Below are positions 48,201-62,048 of a stretch of 64,000 nucleotides of DNA, one piece after another. The DNA comes from Hydractinia symbiolongicarpus. Taxonomy: Eukaryota > Cnidaria > Hydrozoa > Anthoathecata > Hydractiniidae. Under the pieces are notes generated by a model. It had not been told where the DNA came from. It saw only the letters and a program-made list of their open reading frames with translations, and searched no databases. The translations under genes were made by a program, and so were the position numbers. The stretch lies in contig NC_079887.1 in NCBI RefSeq assembly GCF_029227915.1, positions 28,271,650 through 28,335,649 of the forward strand, in the 5' to 3' direction. Numbering within the stretch: position 1 is the first letter of the stretch; each line of letters begins with the position of its first letter.

Positions 48201-51200
48201 ACCCAGGGAGTAAACTCATTTCCAGAACGATTTTTTAAATTATTTTTTCACCACTAAAACGCATAAGACTTGTAATTTTTAAAAATGTTTTCATTTTTGA
48301 TGAGACGCTGAATAAAAGAAGTTTAATCGCCGGCAAACGAAAACCCGCGATTTCCCGTAAATCCCGGGCTTGGCCCGTATAGTCAAAAGTATACAAAGAA
48401 AGTACCCTGTGAGTAAACTCATTTCCAAAACGATTTTTTAAATTATTCTTTCACCACTAAAACGCATAAGACTTGTAGTTTTTAAAAATGTTTTCATTTT
48501 TGATGAGACGCTGAATAAAAGAAGTTTAATCGCCGGCAAACGAAAACCCGCGATTTCCTGTAAATCCAGGGCTTGGCCCGTATAGTCAAAAGTATACAAA
48601 GAGAGTACCCAGGGAGTAAACTCATTTCCCGAACGATTTTTTAAATTATTTTTTCACCACTAAAACGCATGAGACTTGTAGTTTTCAAAAATGTTTTCAT
48701 TTTGGATGAGACGCTGAATAAAAGCAGTTTAATCGCCGGCAAACGAAAACCTGCGATTTCCCTAAATCCCGGACTCGGCCCGTATAGTCAAAAGTATACA
48801 AAGAAAGTACCCAGGGAGTAAACTCATTTCCAGAACGATTTTTTAAATTATTTTTTCACCACTAAAACGCATAAGACTTGTAATTTTTAAAAATGTTTTC
48901 ATTTTTGATGAGACGCTGAATAAAAGAAGTTTAATCGCCGGCAAACAAAAACCCGCGATTTCCCGTAAATCCCGGGCTTGGCCCGTATAGTCAAAAGTAT
49001 ACAAAGAAAGTACCCAGGGAGTAAACTCATTTCCCGAACGATTTTTTATATTATTTTTTTACCACTAAACGCATGAGACTTGTAGTTTTCAAAAATATTA
49101 TCATATTTGATGAGACGCTGAATAAAAGAAGTTTAATCGCCGGCAAACGAAAACCCGCGATTCCCCGTAAATCCCGGGCTTGGCACGTATAGTCGAATGT
49201 ATACAAAGAAAGTACCCTGTGAGTAAACTCATTTCCAGAACGATTTTTTAAATTATTTTTTCACCACTAAAACGCATAAGACTTGTTGTTTTTAAAAATG
49301 TTTTCATTTTTGATGAGACGCTGAATAAAAGCAGTTTAATCGCCGGCAAACGAAAACCCGCGATTTCCCGTAAATCCGGGGCTTGGCCCGTATAGTCAAA
49401 AGTATACAAATAAAGTACCCAGGGAGTAAACTCATTTCCCGAACGATTTTTTAAATTATTTTTTCACCACTAAAACGCATGAGACTTGTAGTTTTCAAAA
49501 ATGTTTTCATTTTTGATGAGACGCTGAATAAAAGCAGTTTAATCGCCGGCAAACGAAAACCTGCGATTTCCCTAAATCCCGGACTCAGCCCGTATAGTCA
49601 AAAGTATACAAAGAAAGTACCCAGGGAGTAAACTCATTTCCCGAACGATTTTTGAAATTATTTTTTCACCACTAAAACGCATGAGACTTGTAGTTTTTAA
49701 AAATGTTTTCATTTTTGATGAGACGCTGAATAAAAGAAGTTTAATCGCCGGCAAACGAAAACCCGCGATTTCCCGTAAATCCCGGGCTTGGCCCGTATAG
49801 TCAAAAGTATACAAAGAAAGTACCCTGTGAGTAAACTCATTTCCACAACGATTTTTTAAATTATTCTTTCACCACTAAAACGCATAAGACTTGTAGTTTT
49901 CAAAAATGTTTTCATTTTTGATGAGACGCTGAATAAAAGAAGTTTAATCGCCGGCAAACGAAAACCCGCGATTTCCTGTAAATCCAGGGCTTGGCCCGTA
50001 TAGTCAAAAGTATACAAAGAAAGTACCCAGGGAGTAAACTCATTTCCCGAACGATTTTTTAAATTATTTTTTCACCACTAAAACGCATGAGACTTGTAGT
50101 TTTCAAAAATGTTTTCATTTTGGATGAGACGCTGAATAAAAGCAGTTTAATCGCCGGCAAACGAAAACCTGCGATTTCCCTAAATCCCGGACTCGGCCCG
50201 TATAGTCAAAAGTATACAAAGAAAGTACCCAGGGAGTAAACTCATTTCCAGAACGATTTTTTAAATTATTTTTTCACCACTAAAACGCATAAGACTTGTA
50301 ATTTTTAAAAATGTTTTCATTTTTGATGAGACGCTGAATAAAAGAAGTTTAATCGCCGGCAAACAAAAACCCGCGATTTCCCGTAAATCCCGGGCTTGGC
50401 CCGTATAGTCAAAAGTATACAAAGAAAGTACCCAGGGAGTAAACTCATTTCCCGAACGATTTTTTATATTATTTTTTTACCACTAAACGCATGAGACTTG
50501 TAGTTTTCAAAAATATTATCATATTTGATGAGACGCTGAATAAAAGAAGTTTAATCGCCGGCAAACGAAAACCCGCGATTCCCCGTAAATCCCGGGCTTG
50601 GCACGTATAGTCGAATGTATACAAAGAAAGTACCCTGTGAGTAAACTCATTTCCAGAACGATTTTTTAAATTATTTTTTCACCACTAAAACGCATAAGAC
50701 TTGTTGTTTTTAAAAATGTTTTCATTTTTGATGAGACGCTGAATAAAAGCAGTTTAATCGCCGGCAAACGAAAACCCGCGATTTCCCGTAAATCCGGGGC
50801 TTGGCCCGTATAGTCAAAAGTATACAAATAAAGTACCCAGGGAGTAAACTCATTTCCCGAACGATTTTTTAAATTATTTTTTCACCACTAAAACGCATGA
50901 GACTTGTAGTTTTCAAAAATGTTTTCATTTTTGATGAGACGCTGAATAAAAGCAGTTTAATCGCCGGCAAACGAAAACCTGCGATTTCCCTAAATCCCGG
51001 ACTCAGCCCGTATAGTCAAAAGTATACAAAGAAAGTACCCAGGGAGTAAACTCATTTCCCGAACGATTTTTGAAATTATTTTTTCACCACTAAAACGCAT
51101 GAGACTTGTAGTTTTTAAAAATGTTTTCATTTTTGATGAGACGCTTAATGAAAGAGGTTTAATCGCCGGCAAACGAAATCCCGCGTTTTCCCGTAAATCC

Positions 51201-53120
51201 GGGGCTTGGCCCGTATAGTCGAATGAATACAAAGAAAGTACCCAGGGAGTAAACTCATTTCCCGAACGATTTTTTAAATTATTTTTTCACCACTATAACG
51301 CATGAGACTTGTAGTTTTCAAAAATGTTTTCATTTTTGATGAGACGCTGAATAAAAGCAGTTTAATCGCCGGCAAACGAAAATCCGCGATTTCCCGTAAA
51401 TCCCGGACTCGGCCCGGATAGTCAACGGTATACAAAGAAAGTACCCAGGGAGTAAACTCATTTCCCGAACGATTTTTGAAATTATTTTTTCACCACTAAA
51501 ACGCATGAGACTTGTAGTTTTCAAAAATGTTTTCATTTTTGATGAGACGCTTAATGAAAGAGGTTTAATCGCCGGCAAACGAAATCCCGCGTTTTCCCGT
51601 AAATCCGGGGCTTGGCCCGTATAGTCGAATGTATACAAAGAAAGTACCCAGGGAGTAAACTCATTTCCCGAACGATTTTTTAAATTTTTTTTTCACCACT
51701 AAAACGCATGAAACTTGTAGTTTTCAAAAATGTTTTCATTTTTGATGAGACGCTGAATAAAAGAAGTTTAATCGCCGGCAAACGAAAACCCGCGATTTCC
51801 CGTAAATCCCGGGCTTGGCACGTATAGTCGAATGTATACAAAGAAAGTACCCAGGGAGTAAACTCATTTCCCGAACGATTTTTTAAATTTTTTTTTCACC
51901 ACTAAAACGCATGAAACTTGTAGTTTTCAAAAATGTTTTCATTTTTGATGAGACGCTGAATAAAAGAAGTTTAATCGCCGGCAAACGAAAATCCGCGATT
52001 TCCCGTAAATCCCGGGCTTGGCACGTATAGTCGAATGTATACAAAGAAAGTACCCTGTGAGTAAACTCATTTCCAGAACGATTTTTTAAATTATTTTTTC
52101 ACCACTAAAACGCATAAGACTTGTAGTTTTTAAAAATGTTTTCATTTTTGATGAGACGCTGAATAAAAGCAGTTTAATCGCCGGCAAACAAAACCCGCGA
52201 TTTCCCGTAAATCCGGGGCTTGGCCCGTATAGTCAAAAGTATACAAAGAAAGCACCCAGGGAGTAAACTCATTTCCCGAACGATTTTTTAAATTATTTTT
52301 TCACCACTAAAACGCATGAGACTTGTAGTTTTCAAAAATATTTTCATATTTGATGTGACGCTGAATAAAAGAAGTTTAATTGCCGGCAAACGAAAATCCG
52401 CGAGTTCCTGTAAATCCCGGACTCGGCCCGTATAGTCAAAAGTATACAAAGAAAGTACCCAGGGAGTAAACTCATTTCCCGAACGATTTTTTAATTTATT
52501 TTTTCACCACTAAAACGCATGAGACTTGTAGTTTTCAAAAATGTTTTCATTTTTGATGAGACGCTTAATGAAAGAGGTTTAATCGCCGGCAAACGAAATC
52601 CCGCGTTTTCCCGTAAATCCGGGGCTTGGCCCGTATAGTCGAATGTATACAAAGAAAGTACCCAGGGAGTAAACTCATTTCCCGAACGATTTTTTAAATT
52701 TTTTTTTCACCACTAAAACGCATGAAACTTGTAGTTTTCAAAAATGTTTTCATTTTTGATGAGACGCTGAATAAAAGAAGTTTAATCGCCGGCAAACGAA
52801 AACCCGCGATTTCCCGTAAATCACGGGCTTGGCACGTATAGTCGAATGTATACAAAGAAAGTACCCAGGGAGTAAACTCATTTCCCGAACAATTTTTTAA
52901 ATTTTTTTTTCACCACTAAAACGCATGAAACTTGTAGTTTTCAAAAATGTTTTCATTTTTGATGAGACGCTGAATAAAAGAAGTTTAATCGCCGGCAAAC
53001 GAAAATCCGCGATTTCCCGTAAATCCCGGACTCGGCCCGTATAGTCAAAAGTATACAAAGAAAGTGCCCAGGGAGTAAACTCATTTCCCGAACGATTTTT
53101 GAAAATATTTTTTCACCACT
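45215..53120. repeat. Sub-array E3: 5270-bp long-range repeat
   Basis: The segment from 45215 to about 47450 recurs from 50485 to about 52720, an offset of 5270 bp (26 monomers). Shared rare features include cttgttgttttt, cggactcagcccg, an actataacgc head (about 46024 and 51294), and two successive catgaaac monomers of which the second has tccgcg with ggcacg. The left edge lies at the atattatc monomer, since the preceding monomers differ. Nested between the copies is the 1418-bp duplication. Confidence 0.8.
48662..51497. repeat. Tandem pair of a 7-monomer (1418-bp) unit, apparently recent
   Basis: Units start at 48662 and 50080. Order: ttttggatgag, taatttttaaa, atattatc with gatgag, cttgttgtttt, aagcag/cctgcg with cggactcagcccg, a T-type monomer, ccaggg. 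Several rare changes are shared at 1418-1419 bp: caaacaaaaaccc (near 48945 and 50364), gattccccgtaaat (near 49161 and 50580), and acaaataaagtacc (near 49408 and 50827). The copies match through five monomers and diverge in the sixth, where the second copy switches to cttaatg. Sharing three otherwise rare substitutions argues for a recent duplication. Confidence 0.87.
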
Positions 53121-54338
53121 AAAACGCATGAGACTTGTAGTTTACAAAAATGTTTTCATTTTGGATGAGACGCTGAATAAAAGCAGTTTAATCGCCGGCA
53201 AACGAAAATCTGCGATTTCCCGTAAATCCCGGACTCGGCCCGTATAGTCAACGGTATACAAAGAAAGTACCCAGGGAGTAAACTCATTTCCCGAACGATT
53301 TTTGAAATTATTTTTTCACCACTAAAACGCATGAGACTTGTAGTTTTAAAAAATGTTTTCATTTTTGATGAGACGCTTAATGAAAGAGGTTTAATCGCCG
53401 GCAAACGAAATCCCGCGTTTTCCCGTAAATCCGGGGCTTGGCCCGTATAGTCGAATGTATACAAAGAAAGTACCCAGGGAGTAAACTCATTTCCCGAACG
53501 ATTTTTTAAATTTTTTTTTCACCACTAAAACGCATGAAACTTGTAGTTTTCAAAAATGTTTTCATTTTTGATGAGACGCTGAATAAAAGACGTTTAATCG
53601 CCGGCAAACGAAAACCCGCGATTTCCCGTAAATCCCGGGCTTGGCACGTATAGTCGAATGTATACAAAGAAAGTACCCAGGGAGTAAACTCATTTCCCGA
53701 ACGATTTTTTAAATTTTTTTTTCACCACTAAAACGCATGAAACTTGTAGTTTTCAAAAATGTTTTCATTTTTGATGAGACGCCGAATAAAAGAAGTTTAA
53801 TCGCCGGCAAACGAAAATCCGCGATTTCCCGTAAATCCCGGGCTTGGCACGTATAGTCGAATGTATACAAAGAAAGTACCCTGTGAGTAAACTCATTTCC
53901 AGAACGATTTTTTAAATTATTTTTTCACCACTAAAACGCATAAGACTTGTAGTTTTTAAAAATGTTTTCATTTTTGATGAGACGCTGAATAAAAGCAGTT
54001 TAATCGCCGGCAAACGAAAACCCGCGATTTCCCGTAAATCCGGGGCTTGGCACGTATAGTCCAAAGTATACAAAGAAAGTACCCAGGGAGTAAACTCATT
54101 TCCCGAACGATTTTTTAAATTATTTTTTCACCACTAAAACGCATGAGACTTGTAGTTTTCAAAAATATTTTCATATTTGATGTGACGCTGAATAAAAGAA
54201 GTTTAATAGCCGGCAAACGAAAATCCGCGAGTTCCTGTAAATCCCGGACTCGGCCCGTATAGTCAAAAGTATACAAAGAAAGTACCCAGGGAGTAAACTC
54301 ATTTCCCGAACGATTTTTTAATTTATTTTTTCACCACT

Positions 54339-55960
54339 AAAACGCATGAGACTTGTAGTTTTCAAAAATGTTTTCATTTTTGATGAGACGCTTAATGAAA
54401 GAGGTTTAATCGCCGGCAAACGAAATCCCGCGTTTTCCCGTAAATCCGGGGCTTGGCCCGTATAGTCAAATGTATACAAAGAAAGTACCCAGGGAGTAAA
54501 CTCATTTCCCGAACGATTTTTTAAATTTTTTTTTCACCACTAAAACGCATGAAACTTGTAGTTTTCAAAAATGTTTTCATTTTTGATGAGACGCTGAATA
54601 AAAGAAGTTTAATCGCCGGCAAACGAAAACCCGCGATTTCCCGTAAATCCCGGGCTTGGCACGTATAGTCGAATGTATACAAAGAAAGTACCCAGGGAGT
54701 AAACTCATTTCCCGAACGATTTTTTAAATTTTTTTTTCACCACTAAAACGCATGAGACTTGTAGTTTTCAAAAATGTTTTCATTTTGGATGAGACGCTGA
54801 ATAAAAGCAGTTTAATCGCCGGCAAACGAAAACCTGCGATTTCCCTAAATCCCGGACTCGGCCCGTATAGTCAAAAGTATACAAAGAAAGTACCCAGGGA
54901 GTAAACTCATTTCCAGAACGATTTTTTAAATAATTTTTTCACCACTAAAACGCATAAGACTTGTAATTTTTAAAAATGTTTTCATTTTCGATGAGACGCT
55001 GAATAAAAGAAGTTTAATCGCCGGCAAACGAAAACCTGCGATTTCCCGTAAATCCCGGGCTTGGCCCGTATAGTCAAAAGTATACAAAGAAAGTACCCTG
55101 TGAGTAAACTCATTTCCAGAACGATTTTTTAAATTATTCTTTCACCACTAAAACGCATAAGACTTGTAGTTTTCAAAAATGTTTTCATTTTTGATGAGAC
55201 GCTTAATGAAAGAGGTTTAATCGCCGGCAAACGAAATCCCGCGTTTTCCCGTAAATCCGGGGCTTGGCCCGTATAGTCAAATGTATACAAAGAAAGTACC
55301 CAGGGAGTAAACTCATTTCCCGAACGATTTTTTAAATTTTTTTTTCACCACTAAAACGCATGAAACTTGTAGTTTTCAAAAATGTTTTCATTTTTGATGA
55401 GACGCTGAATAAAAGAAGTTTAATCGCCGGCAAACGAAAACCCGCGATTTCCCGTAAATCCCGGGCTTGGCACGTATAGTCGAATGTATACAAAGAAAGT
55501 ACCCAGGGAGTAAACTCATTTCCCGAACGATTTTTTAAATTTTTTTTTCACCACTAAAACGCATGAGACTTGTAGTTTTCAAAAATGTTTTCATTTTGGA
55601 TGAGACGCTGAATAAAAGCAGTTTAATCGCCGGCAAACGAAAACCTGCGATTTCCCTAAATCCCGGACTCGGCCCGTATAGTCAAAAGTATACAAAGAAA
55701 GTACCCAGGGAGTAAACTCATTTCCAGAACGATTTTTTAAATAATTTTTTCACCACTAAAACGCATAAGACTTGTAATTTTTAAAAATGTTTTCATTTTC
55801 GATGAGACGCTGAATAAAAGAAGTTTAATCGCCGGCAAACGAAAACCTGCGATTTCCCGTAAATCCCGGGCTTGGCCCGTATAGTCAAAAGTATACAAAG
55901 AAAGTACCCTGTGAGTAAACTCATTTCCAGAACGATTTTTTAAATTATTCTTTCACCACT
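54339..55960. repeat. Tandem pair of an 811-bp tetramer
   Basis: Order cttaatg with tcaaatg, catgaaac/ggcacg, ttttggatgag/cctgcg, taatttttaaa with cattttcgatgag, repeated at 54339-55149 and 55150-55960. The second unit begins with a hybrid monomer (cataag head joined to a cttaatg body), marking the exchange point. The arrangement recurs at 58397-60018. Confidence 0.82.
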
Positions 55961-57099
55961 AAAACGCATAAGACTTGTAGTTTTCAAAAATGTTTTCATT
56001 TTTGATGAGACGCTGAATAAAAGAAGTTTAATCGCCGGTAAACGAAAACCCGCGATTTCCTGTAAATCCAGGGCTTGGCCCGTATAGTCAAAAGTATACA
56101 AAGAAAGTACCCAGGGAGTAAACTCATTTCCCGAACGATTTTTTAAATTATTTTTTCACCACTAAAACGCATGAGACTTGTAGTTTTCAAAAATGTTTTC
56201 ATTTTTGATGAGACGCTGAATAAAAGAAGTTTTATCGCCGGCAAACGAAAACCCGCGATTTCCCGTAAATCCCGGACTCGGCCCGTATAGTCAACGGTAT
56301 ACAAAGAAAGTACCCAGGGAGTAAACTCATTTCCCGAACGATTTTTGAAATTATTTTTTCACCACTAAAACGCATGAGACTTGTAGTTTTAAAAAATGTT
56401 TTCATTTTTGATGAGACGCTTAATGAAAGAGGTTTAATCGCCGGCAAACGAAATCCCGCGTTTTCCCGTAAATCCGGGGCTTGGCCCGTATAGTCGAATG
56501 TATACAAAGAAAGTACCCAGGGAGTAAACTCATTTCCCGAACGATTTTTTAAATTTTTTTTTCACCACTAAAACGCATGAAACTTGTAGTTTTCAAAAAT
56601 GTTTTCATTTTTGATGAGACGCTGAATAAAAGAAGTTTAATCGCCGGCAAACGAAAACCCGCGATTTCCCGTAAATCCCGGGCTTGGCACGTATAGTCGA
56701 ATGTATACAAAGAAAGTACCCAGGGAGTAAACTCATTTCCCGAACGATTTTTTAAATTTTTTTTTCACCACTAAAACGCATGAAACTTGTAGTTTTCAAA
56801 AATGTTTTCATTTTTGATGAGACGCTGAATAAAAGAAGTTTAATCGCCGGCAAACGAAAACCCGCGATTTCCTGTAAATCCAGGGCTTGGCCCGTATAGT
56901 CAAAAGTATACAAAGAAAGTACCCAGGGAGTAAACTCATTTCCCGAACGATTTTTTAAATTATTTTTACACCACTAAAACGCATGAGACTTGTAGTTTTC
57001 AAAAATGTTTTCATTTTTGATGAGACGCTGAATAAAAGAAGTTTAATCGCCGGCAAACGAAAACCCGCGATTTCCCGTAAATCCCGGGCTTGGCCCGTA

Positions 57100-60000
57100 T
57101 AGTCAAAAGTATACAAAGAAAGTACCCAGGGAGTAAACCCCTTTTCCCGAACGATTTTTTATATTATTTTTTTACCACTAAACGCATGAGACTTGTAGTT
57201 TTCAAAAATATTATCATATTTGATGAGACGCTGAATAAAAGAAGTTTAATCGCCGGCAAACGAAAATCTGCGATTTCCCGTAAATCCCGGACTCGGCCCG
57301 TATAGTCAACGGTATACAAAGAAAGTACCCAGGGAGTAAACTCATTTCCCGAACGATTTTTGAAATTATTTTTTCACCACTAAAACGCATGAGACTTGTA
57401 GTTTTAAAAAATGTTTTCATTTTTGATGAGACGCTTAATGAAAGAGGTTTAATCGCCGGCAAACGAAATCCCGCGTTTTCCCGTAAATCCGGGGCTTGGC
57501 CCGTATAGTCGAATGTATACAAAGAAAGTACCCAGGGAGTAAACTCATTTCCCGAACGATTTTTTAAATTTTTTTTTCACCACTAAAACGCATGAAACTT
57601 GTAGTTTTCAAAAATGTTTTCATTTTTGATGAGACGCTGAATAAAAGAAGTTTAATCGCCGGCAAACGAAAACCCGCGATTTCCCGTAAATCCCGGGCTT
57701 GGCACGTATAGTCGAATGTATACAAAGAAAGTACCCAGGGAGTAAACTCATTTCCCGAACGATTTTTTAAATTTTTTTTTCACCACTAAAACGCATGAAA
57801 CTTGTAGTTTTCAAAAATGTTTTCATTTTTGATGAGACGCTAAATAAAAGAAGTTTAATCGCCGGCAAACGAAAATCCGCGATTTCCCGTAAATCCCGGG
57901 CTTGGCACGTATAGTCGAATGTATACAAAGAAAGTACCCTGTGAGTAAACTCATTTCCAGAACGATTTTTTAAATTATTTTTTCACCACTAAAACGCATA
58001 AGACTTGTAGTTTTTAAAAATGTTTTCATTTTTGATGAGACGCTGAATAAAAGCAGTTTAATCGCCGGCAAACGAAAACCCGCGATTTCCCGTAAATCCG
58101 GGGCTTGGCACGTATAGTCAAAAGTATACAAAGAAAGTACCCAGGGAGTAAACTCATTTCCCGAACGATTTTTTAAATTATTTTTTCACCACTAAAACGC
58201 ATGAGACTTGTAGTTTTCAAAAATATTTTCATATTTGATGTGACGCTGAATAAAAGAAGTTTAATCGCCGGCAAACGAAAATCCGCGAGTTTCTGTAAAT
58301 CCCGGACTCGGCCCGTATAGTCAAAAGTATACAAAGAAAGTACCCAGGGAGTAAACTCATTTCCCGAACGATTTTTTAATTTATTTTTTCACCACTAAAA
58401 CGCATGAGACTTGTAGTTTTCAAAAATGTTTTCATTTTTGATGAGACGCTTAATGAAAGAGGTTTAATCGCCGGCAAACGAAATCCCGCGTTTTCCCGTA
58501 AATCCGGGGCTTGGCCCGTATAGTCAAATGTATACAAAGAAAGTACCCAGGGAGTAAACTCATTTCCCGAACGATTTTTTAAATTTTTTTTTCACCACTA
58601 AAACGCATGAAACTTGTAGTTTTCAAAAATGTTTTCATTTTTGATGAGACGCTGAATAAAAGAAGTTTAATCGCCGGCAAACGAAAACCCGCGATTTCCC
58701 GTAAATCCCGGGCTTGGCACGTATAGTCGAATGTATACAAAGAAAGTACCCAGGGAGTAAACTCATTTCCCGAACGATTTTTTAAATTTTTTTTTCACCA
58801 CTAAAACGCATGAGACTTGTAGTTTTCAAAAATGTTTTCATTTTGGATGAGACGCTGAATAAAAGCAGTTTAATCGCCGGCAAACGAAAACCTGCGATTT
58901 CCCTAAATCCCGGACTCGGCCCGTATAGTCAAAAGTATACAAAGAAAGTACCCAGGGAGTAAATTCATTTCCAGAACGATTTTTTAAATAATTTTTTCAC
59001 CACTAAAACGCATAAGACTTGTAATTTTTAAAAATGTTTTCATTTTCGATGAGACGCTGAATAAAAGAAGTTTAATCGCCGGCAAACGAAAATCCGCGAG
59101 TTTCTGTAAATCCCGGACTCGGCCCGTATAGTCAAAAGTATACAAAGAAAGTACCCAGGGAGTAAACTCATTTCCCGAACGATTTTTTAATTTATTTTTT
59201 CACCACTAAAACGCATGAGACTTGTAGTTTTCAAAAATGTTTTCATTTTTGATGAGACGCTTAATGAAAGAGGTTTAATCGCCGGCAAACGAAATCCCGC
59301 GTTTTCCCGTAAATCCGGGGCTTGGCCCGTATAGTCAAATGTATACAAAGAAAGTACCCAGGGAGTAAACTCATTTCCCGAACGATTTTTTAAATTTTTT
59401 TTTCACCACTAAAACGCATGAAACTTGTAGTTTTCAAAAATGTTTTCATTTTTGATGAGACGCTGAATAAAAGAAGTTTAATCGCCGGCAAACGAAAACC
59501 CGCGATTTCCCGTAAATCCCGGGCTTGGCACGTATAGTCGAATGTATACAAAGAAAGTACCCAGGGAGTAAACTCATTTCCCGAACGATTTTTTAAATTT
59601 TTTTTTCACCACTAAAACGCATGAGACTTGTAGTTTTCAAAAATGTTTTCATTTTGGATGAGACGCTGAATAAAAGCAGTTTAATCGCCGGCAAACGAAA
59701 ACCTGCGATTTCCCTAAATCCCGGACTCGGCCCGTATAGTCAAAAGTATACAAAGAAAGTACCCAGGGAGTAAATTCATTTCCAGAACGATTTTTTAAAT
59801 AATTTTTTCACCACTAAAACGCATAAGACTTGTAATTTTTAAAAATGTTTTCATTTTCGATGAGACGCTGAATAAAAGAAGTTTAATCGCCGGCAAACGA
59901 AAACCTGCGATTTCCCGTAAATCCCGGGCTTGGCCCGTATAGTCAAAAGTATACAAAGAAAGTACCCTGTGAGTAAACTCATTTCCAGAACGATTTTTTA

Positions 60001-60620
60001 AATTATTCTTTCACCACTAAAACGCATAAGACTTGTAGTTTTCAAAAATGTTTTCATTTTTGATGAGACGCTGAATAAAAGAAGTTTAATCGCCGGCAAA
60101 CGAAAACCCGCGATTTCCCGTAAATCCCGGGCTTGGCACGTATAGTCGAATGTATACAAAGAAAGTACCCAGGGAGTAAACTCATTTCCCGAACGATTTT
60201 TTAAATTTTTTTTTCACCACTAAAACGCATGAAACTTGTAGTTTTCAAAAATGTTTTCATTTTTGATGAGACGCTGAATAAAAGAAGTTTAATCGCCGGC
60301 AAACGAAAACCCGCGATTTCCTGTAAATCCAGGGCTTGGCCCGTATAGTCAAAAGTATACAAAGAAAGTACCCAGGGAGTAAACTCATTTCCCGAACGAT
60401 TTTTTAAATTATTTTTTCACCACTAAAACGCATGAGACTTGTAGTTTTCAAAAATGTTTTCATTTTTGATGAGACGCTGAATAAAAGAAGTTTAATCGCC
60501 GGCAAACGAAAACCCGCGATTTCCCGTAAATCCCGGGCTTGGCCCGTATAGTCAAAAGTATACAAAGAAAGTACCCAGGGAGTAAACCCCTTTTCCCGAA
60601 CGATTTTTTATATTATTTTT
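57100..60620. repeat. Paired aaacccctttt marker defining a 3449-bp repeat
   Basis: The usual gtaaactcatttcccg reads gtaaaccccttttcccg only at about 57135 and 60584, exactly 3449 bp (17 monomers) apart. The flanking order (catgaaac/ccaggg, gaag/cccggg, atattatc with gatgag and tctgcg, ttttaaaaaatg cttaatg, two catgaaac) matches over roughly 56630-57950 and 60080-61400. Confidence 0.85.
58397..60018. repeat. Second tandem pair of the 811-bp tetramer
   Basis: Units 58397-59207 and 59208-60018 have the same monomer order as 54339-55960, about 4058 bp downstream. Both carry gtaaattcatttcc in the ttttggatgag monomer, absent from the upstream pair. The fourth monomer of the first unit is a hybrid: a cattttcgatgag head followed by a gagtttctg tail borrowed from the gatgtgacg class. 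Confidence 0.82.
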
Positions 60621-62048
60621 TTACCACTAAACGCATGAGACTTGTAGTTTTCAAAAATATTATCATATTTGATGAGACGCTGAATAAAAGAAGTTTAATC
60701 GCCGGCAAACGAAAATCTGCGATTTCCCGTAAATCCCGGACTCGGCCCGTATAGTCAACGGTATACAAAGAAAGTACCCAGGGAGTAAACTCATTTCCCG
60801 AACGATTTTTGAAATTATTTTTTCACCACTAAAACGCATGAGACTTGTAGTTTTAAAAAATGTTTTCATTTTTGATGAGACGCTTAATGAAAGAGGTTTA
60901 AACGCCGGCAAACGAAATCCCGCGTTTTCCCGTAAATCCGGGGCTTGGCCCGTATAGTCGAATGTATACAAAGAAAGTACCCAGGGAGTAAACTCATTTC
61001 CCGAACGATTTTTTAAATTTTTTTTTCACCACTAAAACGCATGAAACTTGTAGTTTTCAAAAATGTTTTCATTTTTGATGAGACGCTGAATAAAAGAAGT
61101 TTAATCGCCGGCAAACGAAAACCCGCGATTTCCCGTAAATCCCGGGCTTGGCACGTATAGTCGAATGTATACAAAGAAAGTACCCAGGGAGTAAACTCAT
61201 TTCCCGAACGATTTTTTAAATTTTTTTTTCACCACTAAAACGCATGAAACTTGTAGTTTTCAAAAATGTTTTCATTTTTGATGAGACGCGGAATAAAAGA
61301 AGTTTAATCGCCGGCAAACGAAAATCCGCGATTTCCCGTAAATCCCGGGCTTGGCACGTATAGTCGAATGTATACAAAGAAAGTACCCTGTGAGTAAACT
61401 CATTTCCCGAACGATTTTTGAAATTATTTTTTCACCACTAAAACGCATGAGACTTGTAGTTTTAAAAAATGTTTTCATTTTTGATGAGACGCTTAATGAA
61501 AGAGGTTTAATCGCCGGCAAACAAAATCCCGCGTTTTCCCGTAAATCCGGGGCTTGGCCCGTATAGTCGAATGTATACAAAGAAAGTACCCAGGGAGTAA
61601 ACTCATTTCCCGAACGATTTTTTAAATTTTTTTTTCACCACTAAAACGCATGAAACTTGTAGTTTTCAAAAATGTTTTCATTTTTGATGAGACGCTGAAT
61701 AAAAGAAGTTTAATCGCCGGCAAACGAAAATCCGCGATTTCCCGTAAATCCCGGGCTTGGCACGTATAGTCGAATGTATACAAAGAAAGTACCCTGTGAG
61801 TAAACTCATTTCCAGAACGATTTTTTAAATTATTTTTTCACCACTAAAACGCATAAGACTTGTAGTTTTTAAAAATGTTTTCATTTTTGATGAGACGCTG
61901 AATAAAAGCAGTTTAATCGCCGGCAAACGAAAACCCGCGATTTCCCGTAAATCCGGGGCTTGGCACGTATAGTCAAAAGTATACAAAGAAAGTACCCAGG
62001 GAGTAAACTCATTTCCCGAACGATTTTTTAAATTATTTTTTCACCACT

